DNA of 61,600 bases from Longimycelium tulufanense (GCF_014645795.1 NZ_BMMK01000004.1:186916-248515), one strand, 5' to 3'. Positions 10,065 through 21,524 are shown, counted from the stretch's first letter. The notes: generated from the letters alone by a model not told the origin. Numbers and translations: made by a program.

Positions 10065-11144
10065 GTGAACGAGCCGGGGCAGTCGGAGCTGCTGCGGACA
10101 ACGCTGGGCAGGCTGGCACCGGGCACCGCGCTCCGCGACGGGTTGGAACGGATCCTGCGTGGCCGCACGGGTGGGCTGATCGTGCTCGGGCACGACAGCG
10201 CGGTGGAATCCATCTGTGACGGGGGTTTCCGGCTCGATGTCGAGTTCAGCGCGACCCGGTTACGCGAGCTGTCGAAGATGGACGGCGCGGTGGTGTTGTC
10301 CACGGACGCGAGTCGGATCCTGCGGGCCAACGTACAGCTGGTGCCGGATCCGACGATCCCGACCGAGGAGTCGGGCACCCGGCACCGGACCGCGGAGCGG
10401 TCGGCGATCCAGACCGGGCACCCGGTGATCTCGGTGAGCCAGTCGATGAGCATCGTCAGCGTCTACGTGGACGGGCGGCGGCACGTGTTGACCGACTCGG
10501 CGACGATCCTGTCCCGGGCGAACCAGGCACTGGCGACGCTGGAGCGGTACAAGGCGCGGCTGGACGAGGTGACGCAGGCGCTGTCCGCGCTGGAGATCGA
10601 GGACTTCGTCACGGTGAAGGACGCGATGACGGTCGCGCAGCGGCTGGAGATGGTGCGTCGGATCTCGGCGGAGATCGACGCGCACGTGATAGAGCTGGGC
10701 GCGGACGGCCGGTTGATCGAGCTGCAGCTGGACGAGCTGGTGGGCGGTCTGGAGGAGGACCGCGAGCTGCTGGTGCAGGACTATCTTCCGGTGCCGCCCG
10801 GCCCGGATGCGGTCGCCGCGGTGGTGGCGGCGCTGGACGCGCTGGACGGCACGGAGCTGCTGGACGTGGCGTCGGTGGCGAAGGCGTTCGGATACCCCGG
10901 CACGCCGGAGTCGTTGGATGACCAAGTGAGCCCGCGGGGTTACCGCCTGCTGGCCAGGGTGCCGCGGCTGCCCGGCCAGGTGCAGAACCGCCTGGTGGAG
11001 CACTTCGGCTCGCTGCAGGCGTTGCTGGCGGCGACCGCGGACGACCTTCAGCTGGTGGACGGTGTCGGGGACGCGCGGGCACGGGTGGTCCGGGAGGGAC
11101 TGTCCCGGATGGCGGAAACCTCGATCGTCGACCGCTACGGCTGA
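10065..11144 (+). CDS. disA: DNA integrity scanning protein, diadenylate cyclase
   Basis: Makes cyclic di-AMP from two ATP and scans DNA for branched structures. The GTG at 10065 is chosen because GGAGGAGGG lies about 8 nt upstream; it gives 359 aa, matching the family. The DAC domain shows DGAVVLSTD (DGA motif) and [11 protein letters not shown] (RHR motif), both needed for cyclase activity. A helical linker and the C-terminal helix-hairpin-helix segment ([20 protein letters not shown]) that binds DNA junctions follow. RadA, which inhibits DisA in other bacteria, is encoded just upstream. Confidence 0.96.
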   Translation: MNEPGQSELLRTTLGRLAPGTALRDGLERILRGRTGGLIVLGHDSAVESICDGGFRLDVEFSATRLRELSKMDGAVVLSTDASRILRANVQLVPDPTIPTEESGTRHRTAERSAIQTGHPVISVSQSMSIVSVYVDGRRHVLTDSATILSRANQALATLERYKARLDEVTQALSALEIEDFVTVKDAMTVAQRLEMVRRISAEIDAHVIELGADGRLIELQLDELVGGLEEDRELLVQDYLPVPPGPDAVAAVVAALDALDGTELLDVASVAKAFGYPGTPESLDDQVSPRGYRLLARVPRLPGQVQNRLVEHFGSLQALLAATADDLQLVDGVGDARARVVREGLSRMAETSIVDRYG

Positions 11145-11350
11145 GCCGGGCCCGGCCCGTCCCAAACCAATGACGAGGCCGAACTTTTTTTCCACTGCCG
11201 GGACGCCGCGCCTGGCTACGGCCAGCGTGAGCGAACGCCGTGCCAGCCTGTCGGGCCGGGCACATCCGACATCCATGCGGCCATCACCGGCCACCACACC
11301 GGCTTCGGCGGTTCCTCCGGCGCGTCGCACCCCGACGGGATGCTGGGCAG

Positions 11351-12079
11351 CTAGCGGACGAACCGGAAGCCGGCCGGCGGGCCGGTCAGGTGGCCGAGCT
11401 TGGCGTGCACCACGTACTCCCCGGCCGGGACCTGTTCGCGCTTGACCGGGCAGCCGGGCTTGGAGGTGTTGCCGACCCACCGGATCGTGCTGGTGCGGTT
11501 CTCGCCGGGTTTCAACAGCTTCGGCTCCTCGGCCAGGCCGGGGTAGCAGTCGTTGGAGGAGAAGTACCGGGTGGCGTCGTCAGCGCTGAACACCACCAGT
11601 TCCTGGGTGAGTTCGCTGACGTCGCGGTAGCAGGGCACCGGCCCGACGTTTTCCACCCGGAAGGTGAGCGCCGGCTTCTCCCCGATCCGGTACTGCGGCC
11701 GGTCCGCCCACGAGGTGAGCTTGATGGCCTCGTCCGGGCACGGCCCGGGTGGTCCGGGCGTGGGGGACGGTTTCTCCGGCGTGGGCGAGTCCGCCGCGGA
11801 CGCGCTGCCGGAGTTGGCCGGGCTGGTCGTCTCGCCCGAGCTGGCCGCGGAGGCGCTCGCCGAGGGCGAGCTGGACGGCACTGGCTGCTCCAGCCGGGAG
11901 AGCAGGGAGGCCGAGCCGAGCACGCGCTCCCCGGTGTCGTCCTCGACCGGGTCGTCGCCACCGAGCGCGGCGCCCACCGCCCACACGGCGAGCACGAGGA
12001 CCACCACCACGCCGCCGAGCGCTGCGGCGCGCCGGCGCCAGTAGACCGACGGCGGGTGTGGGCCGATCGGATCCAACAT
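11351..12079 (-). CDS. Conserved membrane-anchored protein (Rv3587c-like)
   Basis: A 242-aa protein with an N-terminal transmembrane helix (AALGGVVVVLVLAVWAVGAAL, residues about 19-39) and an extracytoplasmic C-terminus. The segment after the helix is low-complexity Ser/Pro/Ala (residues about 60-115). The compact domain behind it contains paired Cys (CPDE, PCYRD, DCYPG, GCPVK) suggesting disulfides. It ends in a beta-rich part with a conserved TIRWVG and GEYVVHAKLG. The start at 12079 (MLDPIGPHPPSVYWRR) is preferred over an in-frame codon at 12103. It sits in the Rv3587c position, convergent to disA. Function unknown. Confidence 0.75.
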   Translation of the reverse strand: MLDPIGPHPPSVYWRRRAAALGGVVVVLVLAVWAVGAALGGDDPVEDDTGERVLGSASLLSRLEQPVPSSSPSASASAASSGETTSPANSGSASAADSPTPEKPSPTPGPPGPCPDEAIKLTSWADRPQYRIGEKPALTFRVENVGPVPCYRDVSELTQELVVFSADDATRYFSSNDCYPGLAEEPKLLKPGENRTSTIRWVGNTSKPGCPVKREQVPAGEYVVHAKLGHLTGPPAGFRFVR

Positions 12080-12334
12080 GGGCCGACGGTAGCCCGGTGG
12101 CACGGCGGAGTGGTGGACCTCACGATCACCCTGTCAGGTCAGTTCCTGCCCACGCACGGACGCAGACATGATCTACGTAACGTGGTGTTTGTCCGGTTGA
12201 CCTTGCACGATGACCGGCGGCCAGGTTCCATGACGTCGACCGGGTGAGAGACGTCGCCACGAGTGGTGATCGCTGTCATCCGCTGCCGCGCCGCGTTGCG
12301 GCCATCCATCCCCCGTGTGTGTAAGGAGGTGGCG

Positions 12335-12826
12335 GTGCCCGCCGTCGACGATCTGCTCCAGCGGCACCAGCAGGTTGCCGAGCGTTCTGCCCCGAGCGTG
12401 CAGGGCGCGGTTCCCGGCCTGCACGTCACCGTGGTGACCTGCATGGACACCCGGATCGACCCGATGGAGGTGCTCGGCCTGAAGCTTGGCGAGGTACACG
12501 TGCTGCGCAACGCGGGCGGCATCGTGACCGATGACGTGATCCGGTCGCTGTCGATCAGCCAACGCCGGCTGCAGACCCGCGAGGTCATGGTCATCCAGCA
12601 CACCCGGTGCGGCATGGCCACGCTCACCGAGGACGAGTTCAGGGACGAGTTGGAGCGGGAGACCGGGCTGCGGCCGACCTGGGCCGTGGAGGCGTTCCGC
12701 GAGGTCACCGACAGCGTGCGGCAGTCGGTGGAGCGGGCGCGGCGCAGCCCGTACCTGCTGCACACCGACCAGATCCGCGGGTACGTCTACGACGTCGAGA
12801 CCGGTGCGCTGAGCGAGGTCGCGTAA
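12335..12826 (+). CDS. canB: Beta-class carbonic anhydrase
   Basis: Zinc enzyme interconverting CO2 and bicarbonate. The GTG at 12335 follows AAGGAGG (12323-12329) with 5-nt spacing and gives 163 aa, a compact beta-CA of the Rv1284/Rv3588 type. The zinc ligands are visible: Cys and the Asp/Arg dyad in VTCMDTRID, then His and Cys in IQHTRCGM. The conserved HVLRNAGG loop lies between them. The gene lies on the plus strand, whereas I recall Rv3588c on the opposite strand relative to disA, so a local inversion occurred in one lineage. Confidence 0.93.
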   Translation: MPAVDDLLQRHQQVAERSAPSVQGAVPGLHVTVVTCMDTRIDPMEVLGLKLGEVHVLRNAGGIVTDDVIRSLSISQRRLQTREVMVIQHTRCGMATLTEDEFRDELERETGLRPTWAVEAFREVTDSVRQSVERARRSPYLLHTDQIRGYVYDVETGALSEVA

Positions 12827-12854
12827 CCGGCTGCCCATGGGCTGAGGGCACCGG

Positions 12855-12880
12855 CCGGGTCCCTGGTGTTGCAGGGCCCG
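12855..12880 (+). terminator. Hairpin after the carbonic anhydrase gene
   Basis: An imperfect stem (CCGGGTCCCTG against CAGGGCCCGG) with the loop GTGTTG lies 28 nt past the stop codon. It has no U-tract and could be a terminator or an attenuating structure before mutY. Confidence 0.4.
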
Positions 12881-12943
12881 GTGGCCCTGGTGTCCGGCCA
12901 CGGCAACCGGTGTTTGGCCGCGAGTGGCAGGATCGATCTCGCC

Positions 12944-13861
12944 ATGACGACCGAGACCTGCGCGCAGGGTCGAGCGCCCGAGGTGCTCGCCCTCGATCCC
13001 GAACTGCTGCTGGCCTGGTTCGACGCCAATGTCCGTGACCTGCCCTGGCGCCGGCCGGAGTGCACGCCGTGGGGCGTGCTGGCCAGCGAGGTGATGCTGC
13101 AGCAGACGCCGGTGGCCCGGGTGGAGCCGGTGTGGCGGGAGTGGATGGCGCGGTGGCCGCGCCCGTCCGCGCTCGCCGCCGCCAGCCAGGCCGAGGTGGT
13201 GCGGGCCTGGGGCAAGCTCGGCTACCCGCGTCGCGCGCTGCGGTTGCACGCCGCCGCCACGGCGATCGCCGAGAAGCACGGCGACGTCGTGCCCGCGGAT
13301 GTGGATACCCTGCTTGCCCTCCCTGGGATCGGCGCCTACACCGCGCGTGCCGTGGCCGCCTTCGCCTACGGGCGGCGATGCCCGGTGGTGGACACCAATG
13401 TGCGACGGGTGGTGGCCCGGGCCGTGCAGGGCGCCGGTGATGCCGGGCCGCCCGCCACGAACCGGGATCTGGCCGATGTCCAGGCCCTTCTTCCGGCGGA
13501 GGAGAACCGTGCGGCCCGCTATTCGGCGGCGTTGATGGAGCTGGGCCAGGTGGTCTGCACGGCACGTTCCCCGCGCTGTGCGGACTGCCCGGTGGTGGAT
13601 CGCTGCGCGTGGCACCGGGCGGGTCGCCCGGCCTACCAGGGACCCACCCGTCCGACGCAGAAGTTCGCCGGCACCGACCGGCAGGTGCGGGGATTGTTGT
13701 TGGACGTGTTGCGCGGCTCGTCAGGACCGGTCGAGCGTCCTGCGCTCGACGCGGTGTGGGCGGACGCGGGACAACGCGACCGCTGCCTTGACTCGCTTCT
13801 CGTGGACGGGTTGATCGAGCAGACCGACGACGGCCGGTTCGCGCTGCCGGGCGAAGGTTGA
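12944..13861 (+). CDS. mutY: A/G-specific adenine DNA glycosylase
   Basis: Base-excision repair enzyme removing A mispaired with 8-oxoG or G. The ATG at 12944 gives 305 aa. The N-terminal catalytic domain shows DLPWRRPECTPWGVLASEVMLQQT-type sequence (VMLQQTPVARV), the helix-hairpin-helix LPGIGAYTARAVAAFA, and the catalytic Asp in VVDTNVRRV. The [4Fe-4S] cluster is C-x6-C-x2-C-x5-C (VCTARSPRCADCPVVDRC). The C-terminal MutT-like 8-oxoG recognition domain is very short compared with E. coli MutY, as is normal for actinobacterial homologues. It lies 117 bp downstream of the carbonic anhydrase gene. Confidence 0.95.
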   Translation: MTTETCAQGRAPEVLALDPELLLAWFDANVRDLPWRRPECTPWGVLASEVMLQQTPVARVEPVWREWMARWPRPSALAAASQAEVVRAWGKLGYPRRALRLHAAATAIAEKHGDVVPADVDTLLALPGIGAYTARAVAAFAYGRRCPVVDTNVRRVVARAVQGAGDAGPPATNRDLADVQALLPAEENRAARYSAALMELGQVVCTARSPRCADCPVVDRCAWHRAGRPAYQGPTRPTQKFAGTDRQVRGLLLDVLRGSSGPVERPALDAVWADAGQRDRCLDSLLVDGLIEQTDDGRFALPGEG

Positions 13862-14033
13862 CCAACCCGGCACCAATAACGCGGTGTGGCGGCGGATTTC
13901 GGGCCTCATGCCTCAGCTTCCCGTCCCACTTCTGAGCTGGCACGGCTGGTTCGCGTTCGCGGTTCGGGGGTTCGGGGCCGTGCGGGTCAGCTTCACTCTC
14001 CCGTGTTGGGGTGGGAACCGACAGAATGCGGCG

Positions 14034-14582
14034 GTGGCCGACGCGCTGGAGATGTTCTTCGACGACCGGGCGGACGAAGCGGTGCGGGCGCTGTGGCGGC
14101 GGCTCGAGGAGTCCGGCGTTTCCAGCCTGCCGACACGAACGCACCGGCGGCATCGCCCGCACGTCTCGTTGGCCGTGGCCGGGACCATCCCCTCGCGAAC
14201 GAGGGCAGCCCTACGCGGGGATCTGGCATTACTGTCCATCCCGGCACTCTGGCTCTACACGCTGGGCACCTTCCCCACCGAGCAGAATGGGCTCTTCCTC
14301 GGGGCGGTTGTCGACACCGAGCTGATCGCGGTGCACTCCGCGGTGCACGATACCTTGGCGAGCAAGGTAAAGCACCCCTCCGCCTACTACCTTCCGGGAG
14401 CCTGGGTGCCGCACTGCTCGTTGGCACAGGACATTCCCGCCGAGCAGCTGGTTACTGGCTTCGCCGCGTTACACCCGGTCGAGCCGATCCGTGCCGAGGT
14501 GGTCGAGATCGGCGTGACCGACACCCGTACCGGCGAGGTGGATGTCCTGCTATCGCGCCAGGACTTCGGAAAGAAATGCTGA
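14034..14582 (+). CDS. 2H phosphoesterase-family protein (2'-5' RNA ligase-like)
   Basis: A protein of about 182 aa with the two H-x-S motifs of the 2H phosphoesterase superfamily: PHVSLAV and PHCSLAQ. Such enzymes hydrolyse 2',3'-cyclic or 2'-5' phosphodiester bonds in RNA or nucleotides. The GTG at 14034 (VADALEMFFDDRADEAVRAL) fits the family N-terminus; in-frame codons extend to 13884 but that leader looks non-coding. The C-terminus overlaps the convergent alpha/beta hydrolase gene by 33 bp. The substrate cannot be inferred. Confidence 0.8.
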   Translation: MADALEMFFDDRADEAVRALWRRLEESGVSSLPTRTHRRHRPHVSLAVAGTIPSRTRAALRGDLALLSIPALWLYTLGTFPTEQNGLFLGAVVDTELIAVHSAVHDTLASKVKHPSAYYLPGAWVPHCSLAQDIPAEQLVTGFAALHPVEPIRAEVVEIGVTDTRTGEVDVLLSRQDFGKKC

Positions 14583-15314
14583 CACCGCGCCGCGGTAGAT
14601 GTCAGGTTCCTCGTCGTGGACGAGATGCCCTGCACCGGGGACGACGATGTGGCGGGCATCGGGTGCGCGTCGTGCCATCTCGGCCATCTGACCGGAGGGG
14701 ACGATGCCGTTTTGCCCCTCAATCAGGAGAAGTGGGCAGCGCAGATCGTCCACAAAGGACCAGAAGGGGCGTTCTCCCCACTCCGCGGCGATCCCGGCTG
14801 CCTCGTCGAGGTCGCACAGGAAGTGGTAGCCGTCGGTGCGTTCCTCGACGCATTCGACGAAGTAGTTGCCCACGACCGGGTTCTGCTCGCCGAAGAAGGA
14901 CCGCACGTGGGCCAGCGAGCGGAACGGCACGGGCCAGGAACGGAACCAGGGTTGCCAGTCGGCGACCGTCCGTCCGCGTTGGTCGACGGCCATGTCCTCC
15001 ACGACCAGCGCCCGCACCAGCTCGGGCCGGCTGGCGGCCAGCGCGAGGCCGTGCAGGCCGCCCATGGAGTGGCCGATGACGACCGCGGGGGCGAGGTCGA
15101 GCTCCTCGACGGCCTTGGCGGCGTCGGCGGCGAAGTCCTCGGTGCGGCAGGAGCCGGCGGGAGCGGGGTTGCGACCGTGCCCGCGGGCGTCGAGGCCCAC
15201 GACACGGCCGTAGGCGGTGAGCCACCGTGTCACGGGCCACCAGGTGGTCGCCCGGCCCATCAGCCCGTGCAAGAGCAGGATCCCCTGCCCCTCACCGCCG
15301 AATTCGACGCGCAT
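14550..15314 (-). CDS. Alpha/beta-fold hydrolase
   Basis: A 254-aa serine hydrolase. The oxyanion segment LLLHGLMG is at residues about 13-20, the nucleophile elbow is GHSMGG, an acidic residue lies in LLIEGQNGIV, and the catalytic His is in GAGHLVHDEEP. The start MRVEFGGEGQG at 15314 is chosen over a long in-frame extension that has no family similarity. It occupies the Rv3591c position. Possible activities include esterase, lactonase or haloperoxidase-type; the substrate is unknown. Its 3' end overlaps the 2H phosphoesterase gene tail to tail. Confidence 0.9.
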   Translation of the reverse strand: MRVEFGGEGQGILLLHGLMGRATTWWPVTRWLTAYGRVVGLDARGHGRNPAPAGSCRTEDFAADAAKAVEELDLAPAVVIGHSMGGLHGLALAASRPELVRALVVEDMAVDQRGRTVADWQPWFRSWPVPFRSLAHVRSFFGEQNPVVGNYFVECVEERTDGYHFLCDLDEAAGIAAEWGERPFWSFVDDLRCPLLLIEGQNGIVPSGQMAEMARRAPDARHIVVPGAGHLVHDEEPDIYRGAVSAFLSEVLAR

Positions 15315-15461
15315 GGGCGGCAGGCTACGCGGCCGCGCCCCCGGGCACCGATGCCGGCAGGGGGTGAGCTTGATCATGATCCGGCTCAACTGATGTTGCC
15401 GGGCCCAGATGGTCGTTAGCTTTGCCCCGTTCGTGAGAGAGAACCGATTTGCGAGGGGGAT

Positions 15462-15854
15462 ATGAAGCTTCTCCGTGTTGCCACCGTTTCGGCCGCGGTT
15501 GCCGCCGCGTTGTTCACCGCCGCTGCTCCGGCGGTGGCCGCAGCACCCGCGACGTCCGCCACCAGCGCGAAGATGCTCGTCGCCGGGTGTTCGGAGCGGG
15601 GCCAGCAGCATCAGACCATCCGACGGGGCTCCCGTGGTGCCGCCGTCCGTCACCTGCAGTGTCTGATCAACAAGCGGTGGCGGGTGGTCAAGGACGCCCC
15701 GGTGACGGTGGACGGTGTCTTCGGCCCCGCCACCGAGCGTGCCGTCCGCCAGATCCAGCGGATCGGGAGCCGACAGGCCGGCGTGAAGCTCAAGGTGGAC
15801 GGCATCGTCGGGCCGAAGACGTGGAAGTTCATCCACTCGGGCAGCTGGGACTGA
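15462..15854 (+). CDS. Secreted peptidoglycan-binding domain protein
   Basis: A 130-aa exported protein. A classical signal peptide (MKLLRVATVSAAVAAALF, cleavage near AVAAAPA) precedes a short linker and one PG_binding_1 domain (RGSRGAAVRHLQCLIN, VDGVFGPATERAVRQIQ, VDGIVGPKTW). Such three-helix domains bind cell-wall peptides. A Cys pair (VAGC and LQC) may form a disulfide. No catalytic domain is attached, so it may be a wall-binding adaptor or inhibitor. The ribosome binding site GAGGGGG precedes the ATG, and a strong terminator follows. Confidence 0.85.
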   Translation: MKLLRVATVSAAVAAALFTAAAPAVAAAPATSATSAKMLVAGCSERGQQHQTIRRGSRGAAVRHLQCLINKRWRVVKDAPVTVDGVFGPATERAVRQIQRIGSRQAGVKLKVDGIVGPKTWKFIHSGSWD

Positions 15855-15871
15855 CGGCCCGCCCATGAGCT

Positions 15872-15913
15872 CGTGACGCGGGCTGCGCGGATGTCCGGGC
15901 AGCCCGCGTCACG
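15872..15913 (+). terminator. Strong terminator hairpin
   Basis: A perfect 15-bp stem (CGTGACGCGGGCTGC at 15872-15886, complement at 15899-15913) with a 12-nt loop lies 17 nt past the peptidoglycan-binding protein stop. Confidence 0.85.
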
Positions 15914-16052
15914 GCATCCGGGCGCGTCGGGCTCGGTCGCTGCCGCGTTTCTCTCGTCCCGTCGGAAGTGTGCGGGTTCGGCAGACCGCCCGGTTCGGTA
16001 ACACGCCACACGGGCCTCGTCGTGGTGCGCCGGAAGCCGCTAGCGTCGGGAC

Positions 16053-16367
16053 ATGGCGATTGTCAAGATCAACGCGATCGAGGTGCCCGAGGGTGCCGGC
16101 CCGGAGCTGGAGAAGCGGTTCGCGGCCCGCCTGGGCATGGTGGAGAAGGCCCCGGGTTTCCTCGGCTTCGAGTTGCTGCGCCCGGTGGCCGGGGAGAACC
16201 GGTACTTCGTCTACACACGGTGGGAGAACCAGGAGGCGTTCGAGTCCTGGATGAGCTCCACGATGAAGGAGGCCCACAGCGGGGACCGCGCCAAGCCGGT
16301 GGGTACCGGCGCCAGCCTGCTGGAGTTCGAGATCGTGCAAAGCGTCACCCCGGAGAACAAGGGCTGA
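16053..16367 (+). CDS. mhuD: Heme-degrading monooxygenase, MhuD type
   Basis: A 104-aa ABM-fold dimeric heme oxygenase that releases iron from heme without free CO in the mycobacterial homologue (mycobilin products). The catalytic/heme residues align exactly with M. tuberculosis MhuD: Asn7 (MAIVKIN), Trp66 (FESWM) and His75 (KEAH). The opening MAIVKINAIEVPEGAGPELE and the stretch GASLLEFE are almost identical in pattern to MhuD as I remember it. It lies in the Rv3592 position between the hydrolase and clpC. It supplies iron alongside the siderophore genes nearby, but I see no IdeR box in front of it. Confidence 0.95.
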   Translation: MAIVKINAIEVPEGAGPELEKRFAARLGMVEKAPGFLGFELLRPVAGENRYFVYTRWENQEAFESWMSSTMKEAHSGDRAKPVGTGASLLEFEIVQSVTPENKG

Positions 16368-16465
16368 GTATCGGCGCCTGCGCAACAGGCGGTCGCGGAA
16401 GCGGGCCGGTACTCCCCGTGGCAGGTCACCGCGCCTTTGTCTGGCCGAGGGCGGGGTTGGTGCTG

Positions 16466-17386
16466 ATGCGGGCCGCGAGGATGCTGGCGTGCCCCACACG
16501 GGACGGGCCCGCTGGTGTGCCGGCTGCCGAGCGGGCGGCCGGCCCGGCTTGGAGTTCGAGTGCGTTGAGGAAACGGGAGTTGGCCCGGGCCGCCGAACTC
16601 ATCGGCGGCGCCGAGGCGTTGCTGGTGTGTGCCGGTGCGGGCATCGGCGTGGACTCCGGGCTGCCCGACTTCCGCGGCGACGAGGGTTTCTGGCGTGCCT
16701 ACCCGCCCTACCAGCGGCTCGGGCTGCGGTTCGTGGAGCTGGCCGACCCGGTGCACTTCCGGGCCGACCCGGAACTGGCGTGGGGCTTCTACGGTCACCG
16801 GTTGGGGCTGTACCGGTCGACCGTCCCGCACCGTGGGTTCGACCTACTGCGGAGCTGGGGCGCGCGGCTGCCCGGCGGGGTCGCGGTGTTCACCTCCAAC
16901 GTCGACGGGCAGTTCCAGCGCGCCGGGTTCACCGAGCTGGTCGCCGAGTGTCACGGGTCGATCCATCACCTGCAGTGCGTTTCGCCGTGCCAGGCGGAGA
17001 TCTGGCCGGTGGAGGTGGAGGTGGTGATCGATCCCGACACCATGCGGGCGCGGCCGCCGCTGCCGACCTGCCCGGCGTGCCGCGGGCTGGCGCGCCCGAA
17101 CATCCTGATGTTCGGCGACGGCGACTGGGTCGGCACGCGCAGCCAGGAGCAGCTGGACGAGGTGAACGCCTGGCGCCGCAGGTGGAGCGCCGGGCTGGTG
17201 GTGGTCGAGCTGGGCGCGGGGACCGCGCTGCCGACGGTGCGGCGCTATGCCGAGCTGGCCAGTGCCGTCAACGGGGCGCTGGTCCGGATCAACCCGCGCG
17301 AGCCGGAGGTCCGGCACGGCCGGGGTGTCTCACTGCCGATGCCGGCGCTGACCGCGTTGAGCGTGATCGACGAGCTGCTTCGCTAG
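16466..17386 (+). CDS. Sir2-family NAD-dependent protein deacylase
   Basis: A protein of about 306 aa with the sirtuin Rossmann fold: LLVCAGAGIGVDSGLPDFRG for NAD binding, FTSNVDGQFQRAG, and the catalytic His in ECHGSIHHLQC. Zinc cysteines are in CVSPC and CPAC. The C-terminal GxGT-like NAD segment is VELGAGTALPTVR and the late INP motif is RINPREPE. It should remove acyl groups from lysines. The start is uncertain (16466 ATG, 16481 ATG, or a TTG at 16562). The N-terminal 30 residues are Ala-rich and may not be translated. It is not in the mycobacterial order, so it is an accessory insertion. Confidence 0.85.
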   Translation: MRAARMLACPTRDGPAGVPAAERAAGPAWSSSALRKRELARAAELIGGAEALLVCAGAGIGVDSGLPDFRGDEGFWRAYPPYQRLGLRFVELADPVHFRADPELAWGFYGHRLGLYRSTVPHRGFDLLRSWGARLPGGVAVFTSNVDGQFQRAGFTELVAECHGSIHHLQCVSPCQAEIWPVEVEVVIDPDTMRARPPLPTCPACRGLARPNILMFGDGDWVGTRSQEQLDEVNAWRRRWSAGLVVVELGAGTALPTVRRYAELASAVNGALVRINPREPEVRHGRGVSLPMPALTALSVIDELLR

Positions 17387-17471
17387 CGCCTGCCGCTGGT
17401 TACGCCCCCGCCCACCCGGGTCTGCGCAGCCCACGGCCAGCCTAGCGGGGCGTTTTACCAGGTCAAAATGG

Positions 17472-17500
17472 GTGTCCACAGGGGAAATGGGTTGTCCACA
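17472..17500. promoter_or_regulatory. Pair of DnaA-box-like 9-mers
   Basis: GTGTCCACA at 17472-17480 (8 of 9) and TTGTCCACA at 17492-17500 (perfect actinobacterial DnaA box) lie 20 bp apart in direct orientation, in the convergent gap between the sirtuin and EEP genes. A similar pair occurs at 58062-58089. They could titrate DnaA or be chance. Confidence 0.35.
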
Positions 17501-17537
17501 GGTGGTGGGAAGGGGTTTGACAGCCCGGTGAAATGGC

Positions 17538-18545
17538 TCAGCCGGGCATCGTGATCGTGGTCAGGACGGCGCGGTGGGCGCTGCCGGACACGTCGAGGAC
17601 CACGAGGTCGTCCACCGCACACCGCCGGTCCACCAGGACGTGGTCGAGGGCGACCAGGGGCACCAACCGGTCGGCCGGCCAGGTGGGCACCAGGCCGCGC
17701 CCCACCTCGGCGGCGGCGTCCCGGTAGCCCTGGTTGACCAGCGCCCGCAGCGGGGCGTGGTCCAGGGTGGCGTTGAAGGTGCCGGCCAGGATGCGGGGCG
17801 GGCCCTCCCCCGGCGCCGCGGGCAGCCCCGCCAGCTCGCGCCGCCACTGGTCGGGACCGGCCGGGCTGAGCGGCCGCGCCGCGTGCACGACCACCACCTC
17901 CAGGCCCCGGCTGCCGGGGACGTCCACCCATGCCGAGGGCTGCTCGTGCCGGGACGGTCCGGCCAGGGCCCGGCGGCGCAGCGGGAACCTGGCGGCCAGG
18001 CCCGAGCCGGTCCCTTCGGCGGTGGGCTCGAACTCCCGGTAGGGCAGCTCGGTGCGCAGCCCGGCCGCGTCGAGCGCCGCCACCGCCTCCGGGGTCAGCC
18101 CCTGCAGGCTCAGCACGTCCACCCGGCCGCGCCGCACCCAGTCGACGACGGCCCGGGCGTTGCCGTGGCCGGACAGGTTGGCGCTGAGCACCCGGACCTG
18201 CGGGCCGCGCTGGAACGGCCGGCTGTCCGGCAACACGCGGCCGGCGACGTCGGCACCCAGGATCACGACCAGGACCAGCGCCAGCAGTCCGATGATCCAT
18301 CGCCGGGCCAGGAGCGAGAACACGGCCAACACGAAGCCGACCGCGAGGACGTACGGCGTCAGCGCGATGAGCGCCACGGTGTAGCGATTTGCGTCGAGCC
18401 CCAACAGGCGCACCGCGGCCGCCACCAGGAACAGGGCGACCAACACGAACAGGAGCCCGCCGACAAGGCGACCCCCCGGTCGCCGGCGCGGCGGCGCCAG
18501 GTCCTCGTCCCGCTCCTCGGCGTCGGCCTCCCCGGTCACGCTCAC
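17538..18545 (-). CDS. Membrane-anchored endonuclease/exonuclease/phosphatase-fold protein
   Basis: A 335-aa protein. The N-terminal 100 residues contain a charged leader and three to four hydrophobic helices (LVGGLLFVLVALFLVAAAV, TVALIALTPYVLAVGFVLAV, WIIGLLALVLVVILGA). The C-terminal EEP domain follows, with VRVLSANLSGHG, VDVLSLQG, a HxAxPLSP-type His (VVHAARPLSP), AGTFNATLDHAPLR and a terminal DHVLV. The domain is related to DNase I and sphingomyelinases and probably faces outside. It is a metal-dependent phosphodiesterase or phosphatase of unknown substrate. The usual metal Glu in the QE motif reads LQGLTPE, so activity may be altered. The start is GTG. Confidence 0.8.
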   Translation of the reverse strand: MSVTGEADAEERDEDLAPPRRRPGGRLVGGLLFVLVALFLVAAAVRLLGLDANRYTVALIALTPYVLAVGFVLAVFSLLARRWIIGLLALVLVVILGADVAGRVLPDSRPFQRGPQVRVLSANLSGHGNARAVVDWVRRGRVDVLSLQGLTPEAVAALDAAGLRTELPYREFEPTAEGTGSGLAARFPLRRRALAGPSRHEQPSAWVDVPGSRGLEVVVVHAARPLSPAGPDQWRRELAGLPAAPGEGPPRILAGTFNATLDHAPLRALVNQGYRDAAAEVGRGLVPTWPADRLVPLVALDHVLVDRRCAVDDLVVLDVSGSAHRAVLTTITMPG

Positions 18546-18631
18546 CGAGGGTAGCCCCGTCCACGACCGGCAGCGGGCCTACGACGAGCTGCGGGTGGCG
18601 AGACCAACCCCGCGCGGGGAGGCCCGGACAG

Positions 18632-18669
18632 GTCGAAGGGCGCCCACCCTCGGGTGGGCGCCCTTCGAC
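18632..18669 (-). terminator. Strong terminator after clpC
   Basis: A perfect 17-bp stem (18632-18648 with 18653-18669) closed by the tetraloop CTCG, 10 nt downstream of the clpC stop codon. It is the strongest hairpin in the window and may act on both strands. Confidence 0.9.
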
Positions 18670-18679
18670 GGCTAGGCGA

Positions 18680-21214
<2,535 letters not shown>

Positions 21215-21524
21215 TCGCACTCCCTGACTGCTGCGCCGGCGGTCCTTGACCCGCCAATCGCCTCAGAGCAGCTCTCCAACGCCACCGGCCGGGTGTCGGC
21301 ACCGTACGACCACTGTAGTCGCCGGGACCGTCGCGCTCAGTTCCCGCTCGCTGCTCAGTCCATGCGCTTCTTGCCTGACGACGTGCCCAACGCCGCGACG
21401 GCCTGCGGGATTCCATGTCGCGGGGGCTGTCCGCTGAGCGCGAACAGCCCGGTCCAGGCGTTCCAGGTTGCACCGGCCGGGTGACCGGCTTCACCGGGCG
21501 GAACGGACACCGACTCCGGTAAGG

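Noticed and set aside
16375-16391. Short hairpin (CGCCTG/CAGGCG) after mhuD as a terminator
   Set aside because: Only a 6-bp stem; too weak to call.
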